A stretch of DNA of 64,000 nucleotides from Humulus lupulus (Eukaryota; Streptophyta; Magnoliopsida; Rosales; Cannabaceae), in assembly GCF_963169125.1 (NCBI RefSeq), contig NC_084802.1:37842607-37906606 (forward strand). The letters run 5' to 3'. The position numbers and the translations under genes were made by a program. The notes below the pieces were generated by a model. The model searched no databases and was not told where the DNA came from. It saw only the letters and a list, made by a program, of their open reading frames with translations. Below are positions 26,183 to 39,072 of this stretch, in pieces; within the stretch, counting starts at the first letter, position 1, and the number at the start of each line of letters is the position of its first letter.

Positions 26183-26790
26183 TACTCAGTCACTAATAAA
26201 CTTCCGTGAAGTAATTTGATAAACTCCTCAGCTTTTGCAGCCTTGATGGCATCATTGTAGTATTTCTCACTGAACAAAGTCTGAAACTCTTCCCAACTCA
26301 GGGCATTGATGTTTCTGGTCTGGGATATAACTTCCCACCAAATTTGGGCATCCTCCCGAAACATATACATGGCACAAGCCACCCTCTCATTACCAGTCAC
26401 CCTCATAAAGTCAAGGATGGTGGTAATCATGGTCATCCATTGTTCTGCCTTTGCAGGATCTGCACTGCCCTCAAACACTGAAGGCTGCTGTTTTCTGAAC
26501 CTTTCATAAAGAGGCTCCCATTTTTTACCAACCTCTGGCAGCTACTCAACTGTTGGCATCGATACAGGGGGTGCCTCAGGTACACTGGCTACTATAGGAA
26601 CCTGCTGTTGTCTCAAGAGGCGAAGTTCTTCTTCCTGCCTCAATATTGTGGCCTGCAGGTCATTAAACAATTTATGCCAGTTCTCAGGAGCTGGCTATGG
26701 AATCTGACTCTGGTCATTCTCCTGACCCTGCCTATTATCCTGGCCTTGATCATCCTGGTCAGCTGATGAATTTTTTTGTCTTGGAATCAT

Positions 26791-27230
26791 TCTATCACTT
26801 ATACTGTGCTGAAACAATCAATGCGGCCCGTTAAGCAGTAATAACAAAACCTCTTGCCGCCTCACGGTCCAAGATCAACAGATAATCACCATATTCCACA
26901 GTTATACAGATATACAGATGGATACATGATTATAGCATTTAGCATTTAACACGTATCGATTGATAATCCATAATGAACAATACTAATGAGTATGTTCTAG
27001 CAATATCAATACTAATTAGCACGTTCTTGCTGATGATGCAGTAGTCGAGGCATAACCTTATCAAGGTATCTCATGTATATAGGTAAAGCATTTATACTAT
27101 ATTTAAGCAGTTAAATATATAACTACATAAATAGTTACTAAACCATGAGTCGAGCTTGTCTTCAGTGGCGAGTGTACTTGCCCAGCCAGTCTACAGGAAC
27201 CCAAAACCTTGGCACGCTCTGAAACCAAGT
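26791..27230 (-). other. Gypsy C leader and primer binding site
   Basis: Untranslated leader between 5' LTR and gag. The reverse complement of 27,217-27,228 is TGGTTTCAGAGC, one mismatch from the tRNA-Met type primer site TGGTATCAGAGC, 2-3 bp from the LTR end, as expected. Confidence 0.8.
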
Positions 27231-29635
27231 TGTAACGCCCTGGTTACTCCAAGACTGTTACTGTGAGCTTTGAACCGTGCTTAACTCGCTAATCAAGTCA
27301 TTTGGTTATAAACGTGCATCTAGGTGTTATTAATAGGCTAAGGTGAAAAACTCAATCAAAAGGAAATGATACATTTGATTTAAAACATAAAACTGTTCAT
27401 GGGCCCATAAAAATGTTTATAAGTTATTTACAATACAAAATGGTCATTACAGTGTAAAAACTACAACTCGCTGATCTAAGCGGCAAAAATAGGGTTAACT
27501 CCTAGTTCTTTCGAGAAACTCCTTGGTCGTGGTGGTCAAGCGGCCGCATATGTACACATCGCCACCTAAGCTCTCCACTCAAGGCTAGGTGAGCTTTTCT
27601 TTCCCTTTACCTGCACCACATAGCACCCGTGAGCCAAGGCTCAACAAGAAAACTCATTACTGCATGTATATAATAACAAATGATAATCATACAGAGCTTA
27701 TAGCCATGAACAGATGAGTGATTAACACTTTGAGGTTCTGTTAACCATAATGGGGCTTAAAGCCCTAATCAGATGAGTGACTGATGAACAAGTTACTAAC
27801 TTAAACAAATGAGTGACTGATGAGTAAATCACTAGCTTAAACAGATGAGTGAGTCACTAACGTGGGCTCAGCACCCATAGCCATGTGACGATGCAGTCAC
27901 CTGGACCTTCTGGCCTTGGCTCTAAGTGACTAGCCATAGGCTAGACAAGCACTTTTAGTTTTCATCGAGCTTGGGGTCGGTCTGGCATTAATGCTCATGG
28001 TGAGTCATTCAATGTTGATGTCAATTAGATCTAATCTTTTCGGCTCTATGTTCATGACGCTCATAGGTCAATAACATACAACCAGTGCTCAGTACTACTG
28101 TCAAACATGACTAGTAAGTCATAGCTTCACAGTCAGTTCTGACACCATTGCCGATTCTGACTAATAAGTTAGTGCCATTCACAATTAAGCAAGATTTTAT
28201 AAGCATTTGATATACAATCAATTTCCACATTTAAACATTAAACATGCCTCATGAATAACCATTGATGTCACATATGGGGTGTAGTTTTCTTACCTCTGGT
28301 TCGAGCGAGAAATCGTAAAAGAACTACCCTTGAGAACGATCGACCTTTTGATTCCTTAGAGATTACCTAGTCATAACCAATGATAACCTCCATTAGTGAA
28401 AATCAACAATAAAAGGGTCTTGACCTAAACCTCACTCCTAGGACCCCGAATTGTACCTAAACGGTGAGTAGATTCGATCCCGAGCCTTAGGAATTGAAAC
28501 CCCGAGCCAAAAACCCTTAAAAATGCCCAAAATAGGAATCTAGAAAAATAGGGTTGCGTTGTAGCGCTACCCCCCTAGCGCCCTTGGTAGAGGAGAATCC
28601 TTCCTGGCTAGCGCTGTAGCGCCCACTGATGGGCACTTTAGCGCTATAAGCAGGGTTTTCAACCTTGGTTTTCCCATCCTTCAACACCTCCATTTCCAAC
28701 CTGAAAAACCAACTTCCAAACCTCATTTAAACCCCCAATTGAACCCAAAAACCATCTACACATGTCCTAGGCATCATAACCCAAGTAACCCTAGCCAAAA
28801 ACTCCCATCAATTCCCATTATCAACTCTAGAAAACCAAGCTGAAATCCAAAATGAAAACAGAGTAAATCAGAGTTTCTAATGGCTAGAAACTTACCTCAA
28901 GCTCAGTTTAGAATCCTCTTCAATGGTGGAACACAATCCTAAGCCCTCAAGGTCCACTTCCCTAGCTTGAATCCTCAAAGGAACCTCAAAAATCCAAAGG
29001 AAAAAGAGAAGGAAATGATGTACAGGAGAGAAAGATAACACACTCTGTTTTGGCAAGGTTCTACAGCCTTCAATGGCTGATATATATCTTAGGGGTGAAA
29101 AGACTAAATTGCCCCTAGGCTATTTAAAATCTTTTAGAGACTCCCAAGGGTAAAGCCGTCATTTCCTGCCTATTTCGTTAATCATAATTAACACCCTCCA
29201 GTTCCCGTTATTCTCAATATTCTCAAATACCAATAAATCATATCCCATTACCCTTTAATTCTCGGTAATGTTCTAATCACCAAATTACCCCGAGACTCAC
29301 CCCGAGCCCCGAACTTAATCCTGTTATGACCAAACCGCTAGCTTGCACTCAAAGATCATCTCATGCCGAATGGCTCGAAAAAATCCACATTATGATGTGG
29401 CCTCATCAATAGTTCACCAACATGCATGAAAATACACAATTACGCCCTCAACATACCAAATTACCAAAATGCCCCTATGATGAAATGTGGACCCACAAGC
29501 ATGCATTTAATATCATATTATAATATAATTCACATAAACATGCATATAATCAATTAATGACATAATAAATCAATTATGGCCCTCCCGGCCTCCAAATCCA
29601 ACCATAAACCCGATTAGGGATTTTGGGGCATTACA
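27231..29635 (-). mobile_element. 5' LTR of Gypsy element C
   Basis: On the minus strand TGTAATGCCCC...CAGGGCGTTACA, 2405 bp. The GC cassette (28,555-28,650) is the GCGCTGTAGCGC type. The conserved AGGTAAGAAAACT motif is at about 28,280-28,296 and the GGTGC..GTAAAGG module near 27,610-27,655, both on minus. Confidence 0.9.
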
Positions 29636-30271
29636 TCATACATCAATAGTTATCAATCAACATTTAGAGTGGCTCCATATGAGATGTTGTATGGGAGGAG
29701 ATGTAGATCACCCATTCATTGGGATGAGATGGGTGAGAGGAAGTATTCGGGGCCAGACATGGTTCAGAAGACTAATGAGGCTATTGAGAAGATCCGAGCT
29801 CGAATGCTCGCCTCACAGAGCAGGAAAAAAAGCTACGTAGATCCCAAGCGTAGGGATGTGGAGTTTCAGGTTGGGGACCACATGTTTTTGCGAGTTTCAC
29901 CACTGTAAGGGGTGAGGAGATTTGGAAAGAAGCTGAGCCCTAGATTCATTGGACCTTTTGAGATCCTTTAAAGGATCAGACTGGTGGCTTACATGTCAGC
30001 GTTGTCAGGAGTTCATGACGTATTCCATGTTTCTATGCTTTAGAAGTACGTCTCAGATACAACACATGTGTTGAAGTATGAATACTTGGAATTGCATAAA
30101 GATTTGTCTTATGAGCAGTGACCGATTAAGATCTTAGACAAGAAAGATAAGGTTCTACGGAACAAGACGATTCCTCTGGTTAAAGTATTATGGAGGAATA
30201 GTAGGCTCAAGGAAGCGACCTGGGAGCTTGAGTTAGCAATGTGGGATCAGTATCCTGAGTTATTCAGATAA
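29636..30271 (+). pseudogene. pol: Element A integrase C-terminus and chromodomain
   Basis: Resumes pol A at NSYQSTFRVAPYEMLYGRRCRSP, followed by the integrase tail (WDEMGERK.., ARMLASQSRKKSY, FQVGDHMFLRVSPL) and a chromodomain-like end (KVLWRNSRLKEATWELE), stopping at 30,269-30,271. Several stops and frame slips occur after 29,908. A purine-rich polypurine tract (GTAGGAGAGGATAG) lies at 30,293-30,306 just before the LTR. Confidence 0.88.
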
Positions 30272-30307
30272 ACTTCAAGGACGAAATTCTCAGTAGGAGA
30301 GGATAGT

Positions 30308-31722
30308 TGTAACGACCCAAAATCGCTAATAAGGCTTGAGTGCCTTAATTAGTGTGTCGGGAGGGCATAATTGGCTTATGTGTTATTTAAATGATTAAAT
30401 CCATGATTGTATGATTATATGGATATGTGAAATGCATGTTTATGGGTATTAATAAGAATATGGTATCTGTTTAGCTTATAAGGGCATATTTGTAATTTTG
30501 GCCCGTTGAGGGCATAAATGTGGCTATTTGTGATAATTGTTGAGACCACATTATTATGTGGATGTATTTGCAGCATATGGTTCGAGATGATCTTAGTGAG
30601 CAGTTTAGCGAAATGGTCACGACTGGGGTTTATACCTGGCTCGTGGGAGCCTGAGGGTATTTTTGGGAATTTGGAAAATATATTGGAGATTTTTAGACAT
30701 TGGGGAAAAATAATTGATGATTAATTAGATGACGAGATTTAAGTGGTAAATAATAAGGACACTCGAGGAATTAGCAGGAATCGGGAGCAAATGACCAAAA
30801 TACCTTTGGATTGATTAAAAGGTTTAGTTTTTAGTTGGGAGGGTAAAATGGTCTATTGATTATTAAGGGGGATAACTGATACTCAATTTTCTTTAGAGTT
30901 TAGTATAAAGTAGTGGAAAGTATAGAAGCTGTAAAGGAAAAAAAAGAAGGAAAACAGAGACTCTCAACTCACCATCTCTCTCCCACACGATTTGTTCTCT
31001 CTCGCACCCTCTCTTGTGGATTTTGAAGCTGAGAATTCAGAGAAAGTCTAGGCTAGGTCTTGGGACTTTTATCTTTGGAGTGGCTAAGGAGTTCAACTGG
31101 AATTAGATTCCAAATTAAGGTAAGGTAAAGGTTTTTTTTTTTTTTGTTGAGATTTCTGAGTTTTGTTGAGGTTGATCTCTGAATTTGGATTTTGGATGGG
31201 AATTTAAGGACCTAAGCTTGGGGATTGGAGGAAGTAAAGTTTGGAAGGGCATTGAAGGCAACCTAGGGTCGGATTCACTCAGCAGAGGTAACAATTTTTT
31301 ATCTTGATTATCTGGGATTTTTAGTTTTCAGATGAAGTTCTTGAACTTCAAGCTCAATTTTGATTTTCTGTGTTTGATGATGCTGCTAGCTAAGTTTTTG
31401 ATGTTGTTAGGTGGTTTTGGATGAGATATAGTGAGTTATAGGTTTAATTTTGAGTTTGGTTGAGGTTTGGGATAGATGTTTGGAGTTTTGGCTCGGGGAA
31501 CTTCGATGGAAAAACCCAGAATTTTGCATGTTCAGGTTGCAGCGCTGTAGCGCTAGACTGGGAGCGCTACAGCGCTAGACTGTGTGCTTAGGGGGCTGGG
31601 TTTCTGACTAGAGCACTGTAGCGCCCCTCTTGTGACGCTGTAGCGCTACCCTGTCTCCAGAACTTGGTTTTTGGGAATTCTTTTAGGGTTTTTTCTTAGG
31701 GGCTCGGGGGTCGATTCCACCA
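30308..31722 (+). mobile_element. Middle LTR, truncated (element A 3' LTR)
   Basis: Starts TGTAACGACCC after the polypurine tract and runs ~1.4 kb to CTCGGGGGTCGATTCC, then changes within a few bases to gag zinc-knuckle codons of element B. The missing ~1 kb of LTR plus most of gag were lost in one deletion. The GC cassette of GCGCTGTAGCGCTA type is intact at 31,535-31,655. Confidence 0.88.
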
Positions 31723-34700
31723 CCTAAAGAAGGACTGCCCGAAAGCCAGAAAGGAAGAGCCCAAGGAGGTGGACAGACTGACGTCAGCTCAGGTGTTCAC
31801 CTTGACCCAGGCAGAGTCCGAGGCTAGTCCTTTGGTGCTTACAGGTCAACTTTCTAATGTTGGGAACCTTTATAATATTTTGATTGACTCGGGTGCTACA
31901 CGATCTTTTGTTCCTAGTAGGATTATATATGGATTGTGTAGACCATGTGACTTTTATCCTGTGGGGTTTGGTACTATGCTGCCTACTGGGGAGTTAGTGG
32001 TTTCCAAGAGATGGGTTAGATCACTACCAGTGACAGTGGATGGCAGGGAGTTGTTAGTTGACTTGGTAGAATTGGTTATGACTGATTTTGATATAATTCT
32101 GGGTATGGATTGGCTAGAGAAGTAAGGGGGAATAATAGATTGCATGAAGAAGATGGTAACCTTTGAGCCTGAGGGTGAGGACCCCTTTGTATTTGTTGGC
32201 ACTGTGCATGGACCCCGTATACCTATGATACTGTACTTAAAGCTAGAGACCTATTGCAGGGGGGATGCATAGGATTCTTAGCTAGTGTGGTGGATACCAC
32301 TCAGGTCATGCTAGTGGGACCAGGATAGACTAGATTAGTCTGTGAGTTTCTGGATGTTTTTCTAGAGGATTTTCCAGGGTTACCTCCACATAGGGAGATA
32401 GAGTTTGTGATTAAACTGGCGCCAGGGATAGAGCCAGTGTCTAGATCACCCTATAGGATGGCTCCAGCAGAGCTGAAGGAACTAAAGGTTCAATTACAAG
32501 AGTTACTAGACTTGGATTTTATCAGGCCCAGTTTTCGCCATGGGGCGCACCAGTCCTCTTCGTGAAGAAGAAAGATGGTTCTCTAAGGATGTGTATCGAT
32601 TATAGAGAACTGAACAAGTTGATTATCAAGAACAGGTATCCTCTGCCAATGATTGATGATCTGTTTGATCAGTTACAGGGTAAGACGGTATTCTCCAAGA
32701 TAGATCTTCAATCTGGTTATCACCAATTGAGGATCAGGGAAGTGGATATATCGCAGACAGCTTTTCGCACCAGATACGGGCATTATGAGTTTTTGGTGAT
32801 GTCATTTGGAGTGACTAATACCCCAGCAACATTTATGGATATGATGAACAGGGTGTTCAAAGATTACCTGGATCGGTTTGTGATCATCTTTATCAATGAT
32901 ATATTAGTATATTCTCAGTTAGAGACATATCACGAGCAACATCTCATATTGGTACTACAGAGGCTGAGGGAGCACAAGTTGTATGCAAAATTCAAGAAGT
33001 GCGAGTTTTGGTTGCCACATGTGACTTTCTTGGGTCACATAGTTAGTAAGGATGGAATTATGGTAGATCCAACAAAGATCAAGGCGGTCAGAGATTGGCC
33101 AAGGGCGAAGAATGCTTAAGAGATCAGAAGTTTCTTGGGATTGGTAGGATATTACAGACGCTTTGTGGAGGGGTTTTCCAAGATTGCGTCACCACTGATA
33201 GAGTTGACACACAAGAATCAAAGGTTCATATGGTCAGACAAGTGTGAGGATAGTTTCCAGAGACTGAAGAAGAATTTGATTACCACTCCAGTTCTGACTC
33301 TTCCTACAGATCATGACAAGTTTGTGGTTTATTATGACGCCTCGAGACAAGGCCTAGATTGTGCCCTTATGCAGATAGGGAAAATGATTGCTTATGCATC
33401 ATGTTAGCTGAAGGAGAATGAGCAGAGATACCCCACACATGATCTGGAACTTTCATCAGTAGTTCTTGCACTGAAGGTGTGGCGACATTACTTGTGTGGT
33501 GAGAAGTGTGAGATATATACAAATCAGAAGAGTTTGAAATACTCCTTCACCCAGAAAGATTTGAACATGAGGCAGAGACGTTGGTTAGAGCTGATGAAGG
33601 ATAATGATTGTGAGATCATCTATCACCCAGGGAAAGCCAACGTGGTAGCAGATGCCTTAAGCTGGAAGGGTCCGGGATAGTTGTATAGTGCTAGGCAGAT
33701 ATCCAGGGAGTTTGTTGAGGATATGAGTAGAGCAAGAATTGAGCTAGTGGTGGTCCAGTTAGCCAACATCACCATGCAGTCTACTCTTTTGGAGAGGATT
33801 AAGGAGAAGCAGTTGAGTGACCCACCATTGGGAAAGATCAGAGAAGGCGTCCTAGCGGGAGTAGCTAAGGACTATACAATGTTAGACATGGGTTTATTGA
33901 GATACAAGGATCGGATCTACGTTCCGATGGACATTGGGATCAGACGAGAGATTCTGGATGAATCTTATACTACCCCTTATTTTCTACATCCAGGCACCAC
34001 AAAGATGTACAAGGATCTGAAAGCCTTATATTAGTGGCTTGGGATGAAGAGGGATGTAACTGAGTACGTGGCGAAGTGCCTCACTTGCCACTAGGTCAAG
34101 GCAGAGCATCAGAGACCAGCGTGGCTGTTAAAACCTCTAGATATCCCATAGTGAAAATGGGAGGACATCACAATAGATTTCGTGGTAGGATTGCCCAGGA
34201 CAGTGGGCCAGCACGATTGAATCTGGGTCATTGTAGAACGGTATACGAAATCAGCTCACTTTATGCCAGTGAGGACAAATTACACGGTTGACTAGTATGC
34301 AGATCTCTTTGTGAGAGAGATAGTTTGCCTTCATGGGACTCCGAGGTCTATCATGTCAGATTGGGACCCTATCTTTACTTCCACGTTTTAGGGAAGTATA
34401 CAGAAGGCAATGGGTACACAGCTGAAGTTCAGTATAACTTATCATCCCCAGACCGATGGTCAGTCTGAGAGGACTATCCAGATACTAGAGGACAGGCTGA
34501 GAGCATGTGTATTGGACTTTGAAGGGTCCTGGAGTAAATATTTGCCTCTGATAGAATTTTCCAATAATAACAGCTACCATTCGACTATTGGAGTGGCACC
34601 TTACGAGATGTTGTATGGTAGGAAGTGCAGATCAGCTATTCACTGGGATGAGATGGGTGAGAGGAAATATTTGGGTCCTAAGGCAGTACAGAGGACCACT

Positions 34701-37044
34701 AAGGCTATTGAAAAGATTAGAGCTCGAATGCTCGCATCTCAGAGTAGACAGAAGAGTTATTCAGACCTAAAGCGGAGGAATGTGGAGTTCCAGGTGGGAG
34801 ACTATGTCTTCCTTAGGGTTTCACCACTGAGAGGGGTGAAGATATTTGGGAAGAAAGGCAAGCTCAATCCTAGGTTTTTTGGACCATTTGAGATCCTGGA
34901 GAGGATCGGTCAAGTGGCCTATAGGTTGGCCTTACCCCCTGCACTGTCTAGTGTGCACAATGTCTTTCATATTTCCATGCTGAGGAAATATGTATCAGAT
35001 GGGACTCATGTGTTCAGTTATGAGGATTTGGAATTGGAGACGGATTTTTCCAATGAGGAGCAACCAGTTCAGATTTTAGACAGGAAGGACAAGGTCCTGA
35101 GGAACAAGACTATACATTTATTTAAGGTATTATGGAGGAACATCAAGGTCGAGGAAGAGACCTGGGAGCTGGAGGCAGATATGTTGGATTAGCTTATACA
35201 GGATCTTTATTTATTTTCATGTATATCTAATATTAACAAATTAGTACGAGATAGCCTAAAACATGTTTCTAAAATTGAATTCAAAGAGAAACAAAAAATA
35301 GAATACTTACAGTATACGCAGCGGAATTAAAGAGTCCTTCCTTCAGTTTCTCTAACTCTTGTATCCTCTCTGTCGCAGAGTATTATCAAGAAACTAAACC
35401 GATCTTCTATTTTCTTCACGATCTTCCAATGTATCCTTAGAACCACCTAGACTAGTGTGGGCAATTCTCAACACATGAGATAGATATAGAGAGAAGAAGA
35501 GAAAATAACAAAGAGTCTAAAACTATCAGAAAATCTGACTTGAGACTTATCAAACTTCTTTTTGACTTCTCTCTAAGCACTCCTTTTATAGACCCAATTA
35601 GGCCATTTAATTTAATTAAAAAATCAATAAAATAATAGCCATTTTGAAGCCCTAGGTCGAAATTATCATGGGCTATAGGCCCGTGAAATTTCCCATTGGA
35701 TTATAAGCCAATTGGACTTAAAATCAAGACCTGTATTATTTTCTATTGATTTAATTAAATAAATAATTATTTAAATCCTTTATCAAATTAATTATTTATA
35801 ATTTTAACCTTGATTTAAATTTATTTATTAATTTAGATACCAATTTATCTTAATTAATAAATCTGCCATAATTTCTCTTTTCTTCTCAAAATTACACAAC
35901 TCTGTGAAACTATCCAAAATTGACCTGGTCAACTTTGATAATTCTAATTGATGATTAAATCAAGTAATTGAGACTATCTAGATGATTTTATCCAAGGTAC
36001 AATGGGGACCATGGGCCTATGAAATCAAGCTCCAATAAGTTATCATAATTCTAACAAATAAATTTACTAACTTATTAATTCCTCGTGACTCCACTATAGA
36101 CTTGGAATTGCACTCTTGAATTCATAGAACGCTCTATAACAAATATAGATACGCTATTAATTATCCATTGTTACAACCATAATTTTCACCCAATCCTCTA
36201 TAGACGGTCTACAATGAGATAGGACTAAAATACCGTTTACCCCTCATTGTATTTTATCCTTAAAACACTTAGTTGCTTGTAAATGATATTTCTGTAAACT
36301 AATTTAATTACTGAAATGAGATCTCTATCATTTATCACCTTGAACCAAACTAAAAGGAAACCATCGTTTCACTTCTTCATCAGAAGCTATAGATGTTCAT
36401 ATCTATGATTAACACTCCCACTCAATTATACTACCGAGTTCCCAAGATGTAAGTATGGGCTAGTCCGTATAGTAAGCTGGTAACGAACAAGTCAAAGAAC
36501 TCAAATAATTCAATCAGTTAGAATACTAACCACTCAGAATTGAGATTGAATTCACCTATGGTCAACTATATGATATGACTATAATAGATAATAACGGTAT
36601 GTTTACTTATCTTATCAACTGTCAGTATCGGTCATGTCCGATGTAACAAATACATCCGATCTTATCTACTTTGCTAATGTTCTGGAAAGAACATAACACT
36701 GTAATGTGTAAGTAGATCATATCGTAGATTGGCAAGTCAGTGTAAATCCAGTGCACTGACTAATCTTAGGACTAACTTATTTTGAACATATAATCATATT
36801 TATATTCCACTGTGATTACGTCACTATAAATAAAATTAGCTATATGCTCGGGATTTAATAGAAGTTTATATTAAACAAATAATCATGAAAATAAAACATG
36901 TGAGCAAAGTGATTGACCAAGTCAAAAAATGATTTCTATTCTTTTATTGATAATAAAATGAGATTACAAAGAATTTGAGTTTTAATTAGGGCATAAAACC
37001 CCAACAAGATAATGCAGAATCAGTATCTCGAGTTGTTCAGGTAA
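31721..37044 (+). pseudogene. pol: Gypsy gag end-PR-RT-RNaseH-IN-chromodomain (element B)
   Basis: Nearly full chromovirus pol. Gag knuckle end HLKKDC (31,721); protease ILIDSGATRSFV; stop at 32,123; one-base loss in a T tract near 32,533; [21 protein letters not shown] to FLGHIV. The catalytic box reads FIND, with Asn at 32,895-32,897 replacing Asp. RNase H YYDAS.. to ADALSW; integrase HPGT..CLTCH, WEDITIDF, TYHPQTDGQSERTIQ; chromodomain FKVLWRNIKVEEETWELE. A solo LTR (35,182-37,006) splits the last codons, and the ORF ends at 37,042-37,044. About ten stops replace CAG, TGG or CGA. Dead, but the best-preserved pol in the window. Confidence 0.95.
35182..37006 (-). mobile_element. Solo LTR nested in element B, TSD AGATA
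   Basis: Minus strand TGTTGGGGTTTTATGCCC...AGCTAATCCAACA; AGATA at 35,177-35,181 and 37,007-37,011. Length 1825 bp. Distant relative of the LTRs at 9412 and 12,330. Confidence 0.93.
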
Positions 37045-37061
37045 AATTTCAAGGATGAAAT

Positions 37062-37081
37062 TTCTGTAAGGAAGGGATAGT
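37062..37081 (+). other. Polypurine tract of element B
   Basis: GTAAGGAAGGGATAG immediately before the 3' LTR start TGTAACGTCCC, the priming site for plus-strand DNA in LTR retrotransposons. Confidence 0.8.
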
Positions 37082-39072
37082 TGTAACGTCCCAAATTACC
37101 TAATAAGGCTTAGGAACTTGATTAGGGGGTCAAGATGGCAATTTATGGAAATGATATATTTATGTGAAATATATGTGTGTAATTATGTGATTATGTGAGT
37201 TATATGATAATATGACTAAATATGCATGTTTAGGTGTATTAAATATGCATGTGTGCTAGTTTCTTATTAGAAGGGAAAATTTCGTAATTTGACCTGTTAT
37301 GGGTATATCTAGAATATATGTGATATATGTGTGAGACCACATTATTATGTGGATACATTTGGGTTACTCGGCCCGAGGCGATCCTAGGAAGCAAGTTAGC
37401 GAAAAAGTCACAACGGGAGCTAATACTCGACTTGGGGTGAGTCAATGGGTATTTTGGGAATCTAGTACATTACCGGGTTATCGGGTAACGGGAATAAATA
37501 TTTGAGGATATATTTGGAGTTAGTGAGATTATAAGGGAATATCGGGGATTTTGACTATTTTGCCCTCATGCACGTTTTTGGTACCCCCGAGCCTTGGGAT
37601 TTGCTTAAGTTTACTTGAACCTTAAGTAAACCACACAAAATACAAACACCTAGCTCTCTATTTCTCTCCCAACCGAATCTCTCTCTCTCAACTTTTTGTG
37701 TGGATTTCTTAAGGAAACTAAGGGGATTAAAGGCTGAAAACTTGGGAAATTTTAGGCTTGAATCTAGAATTGGGTTGCAGCTAGGAGATCATTTAAACAC
37801 AACTAAGGTATGCTTTAGTCCCTGTTTAGTTGAATTATGTCATGATTTTTTAGAGTTCTTGAGGTGTTCTTGAGCTTTGTGGCTTAAGTGGTTGATTGTG
37901 AGTTTTTGGTCAAGTTTTAGGTTGGGTTTTGTTGCTGGTATTATGTTGATGTTATTCTAGGGATTGAATTATGGTTCTAGGAATTATTTGGGATGGTTTT
38001 GGTAGAATTTGGCTGAGGAGAAAACTGAGAATTATGGGTGCGTAGGGTCGTGTTGCGGCCCTGTTCTCGGGGCGCTGTGACCCGTGTGAACCCAGGGCCC
38101 AGGAGGGGTTTCTGTTTTAGAGGTGCGCCGCGACCCTCAGGGGCAAGTCGCGGCCTGTGTCTCAAATTCCAGACAAGGGGCTTTCTGTTCTAGGAGGCGT
38201 GCCGCGACCCTTAGGGTCAAGTCATGGCCAGCTTGGGCTACTTTGGCCAGGTTAGGTTTTGAGTAATGGGAACTCAAACCTAACAGCTCGAGATCGATTC
38301 TACTACCCGGTTTAGTAGAATTCGAGGTCCCAGAGGGTAGGACTCGGTTCGGCTGCCTTTATTTACTCGGTATTGATTATTATCATTTATTTGGTTATGA
38401 CTAGGGTACCGCTAGGGCTCAAGAAAGGAACGTGCTCGGGGGTCATTCTTATTATTATGCTATACTCGGACCTGAGGTAAGAAAACTGCACCCAATATGT
38501 GATATATGAGGTGAAAGCTTGGCCCAATTGTTGATTATAACTATGAAAAGGGCTCGGGCCCCTGAGAATGATTGTGATTAAGTTATGTTTGTGCTCGTTG
38601 ATTAAACATGCTTGAATGCTCCATTTCTGGCTAAGTGTTATATGATTGTTCGCATAGTCTGTGTAACGCCCTACTACCTAGGGGCCGTTACGTTGTGCAT
38701 TTTAAACAGTGCTAAACTCGCTAACTGAGTCATTTGGTCATAATCGTGTAATTAAGTGTGATTAATGGTTTAGGCTTAAAATTTTTGGTCAAAGATACAA
38801 CGTTTCACTAAAACGTTTACTGTATACATTGGGATCCCAAAATATATTTTAAAGGTTAATTACAATAAAATATTTACAACCAGCCGACCTAAGCGGCAAA
38901 ATAGGGTTTAACCCTAGTTCCTCTTTAAACCCTCGGCTGTGGTGGTCAAGCAGTCGCATATGTACACATCGTCACCTAAACTCTCCAACTCAAGGATGGT
39001 CCAGCTTTCTTTTGCCTTTACCTGCACCATATAGCACCCGTGAGTCGAAGCTCAGCAAGAAAACTCAATATG

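Larger units (their letters stand above)
22981..26790 (-). pseudogene. gag: Gypsy gag and protease (element C), interrupted
   Basis: Start codon at 26,790 (MIPRQ..). The capsid region reads FEGSADPAKAEQWM, WWEVISQT, FQTLFSEKYYNDAI, typical of plant chromovirus gag. It is split at 26,183/23,771 by a solo LTR, after which the frame resumes at YALKFDRLAKF. Two knuckles follow near 23,290-23,390: CHRCKRRHLGEC and the canonical CX2CX4HX4C in CFLCGTVGHFKNDC. Protease has the active-site IDSGAT at about 23,150 and LPTGELVVSRRWVRSLPVT. In-frame stops and small frameshifts are present; not functional. Confidence 0.9.
22981..29635 (-). mobile_element. Truncated Gypsy element C (5' LTR, gag, protease)
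   Basis: Minus-strand order: 5' LTR (29,635-27,231), primer site, gag start at 26,790, two zinc knuckles, protease ending at 22,981. There is no pol and no 3' LTR. It joins element A integrase at 22,980/22,981, while A resumes at 29,636 lacking ~190 bp. The simplest reading is insertion of C into A, then one deletion that removed C's pol, its 3' LTR and adjoining A sequence. A further solo LTR sits in its gag. Confidence 0.85.

Noticed and set aside
31721..35193. Endogenous pararetrovirus
   Set aside because: Domain order PR-RT-RH-IN-chromodomain with flanking LTRs and polypurine tract is Ty3/Gypsy; no movement protein or coat domain.
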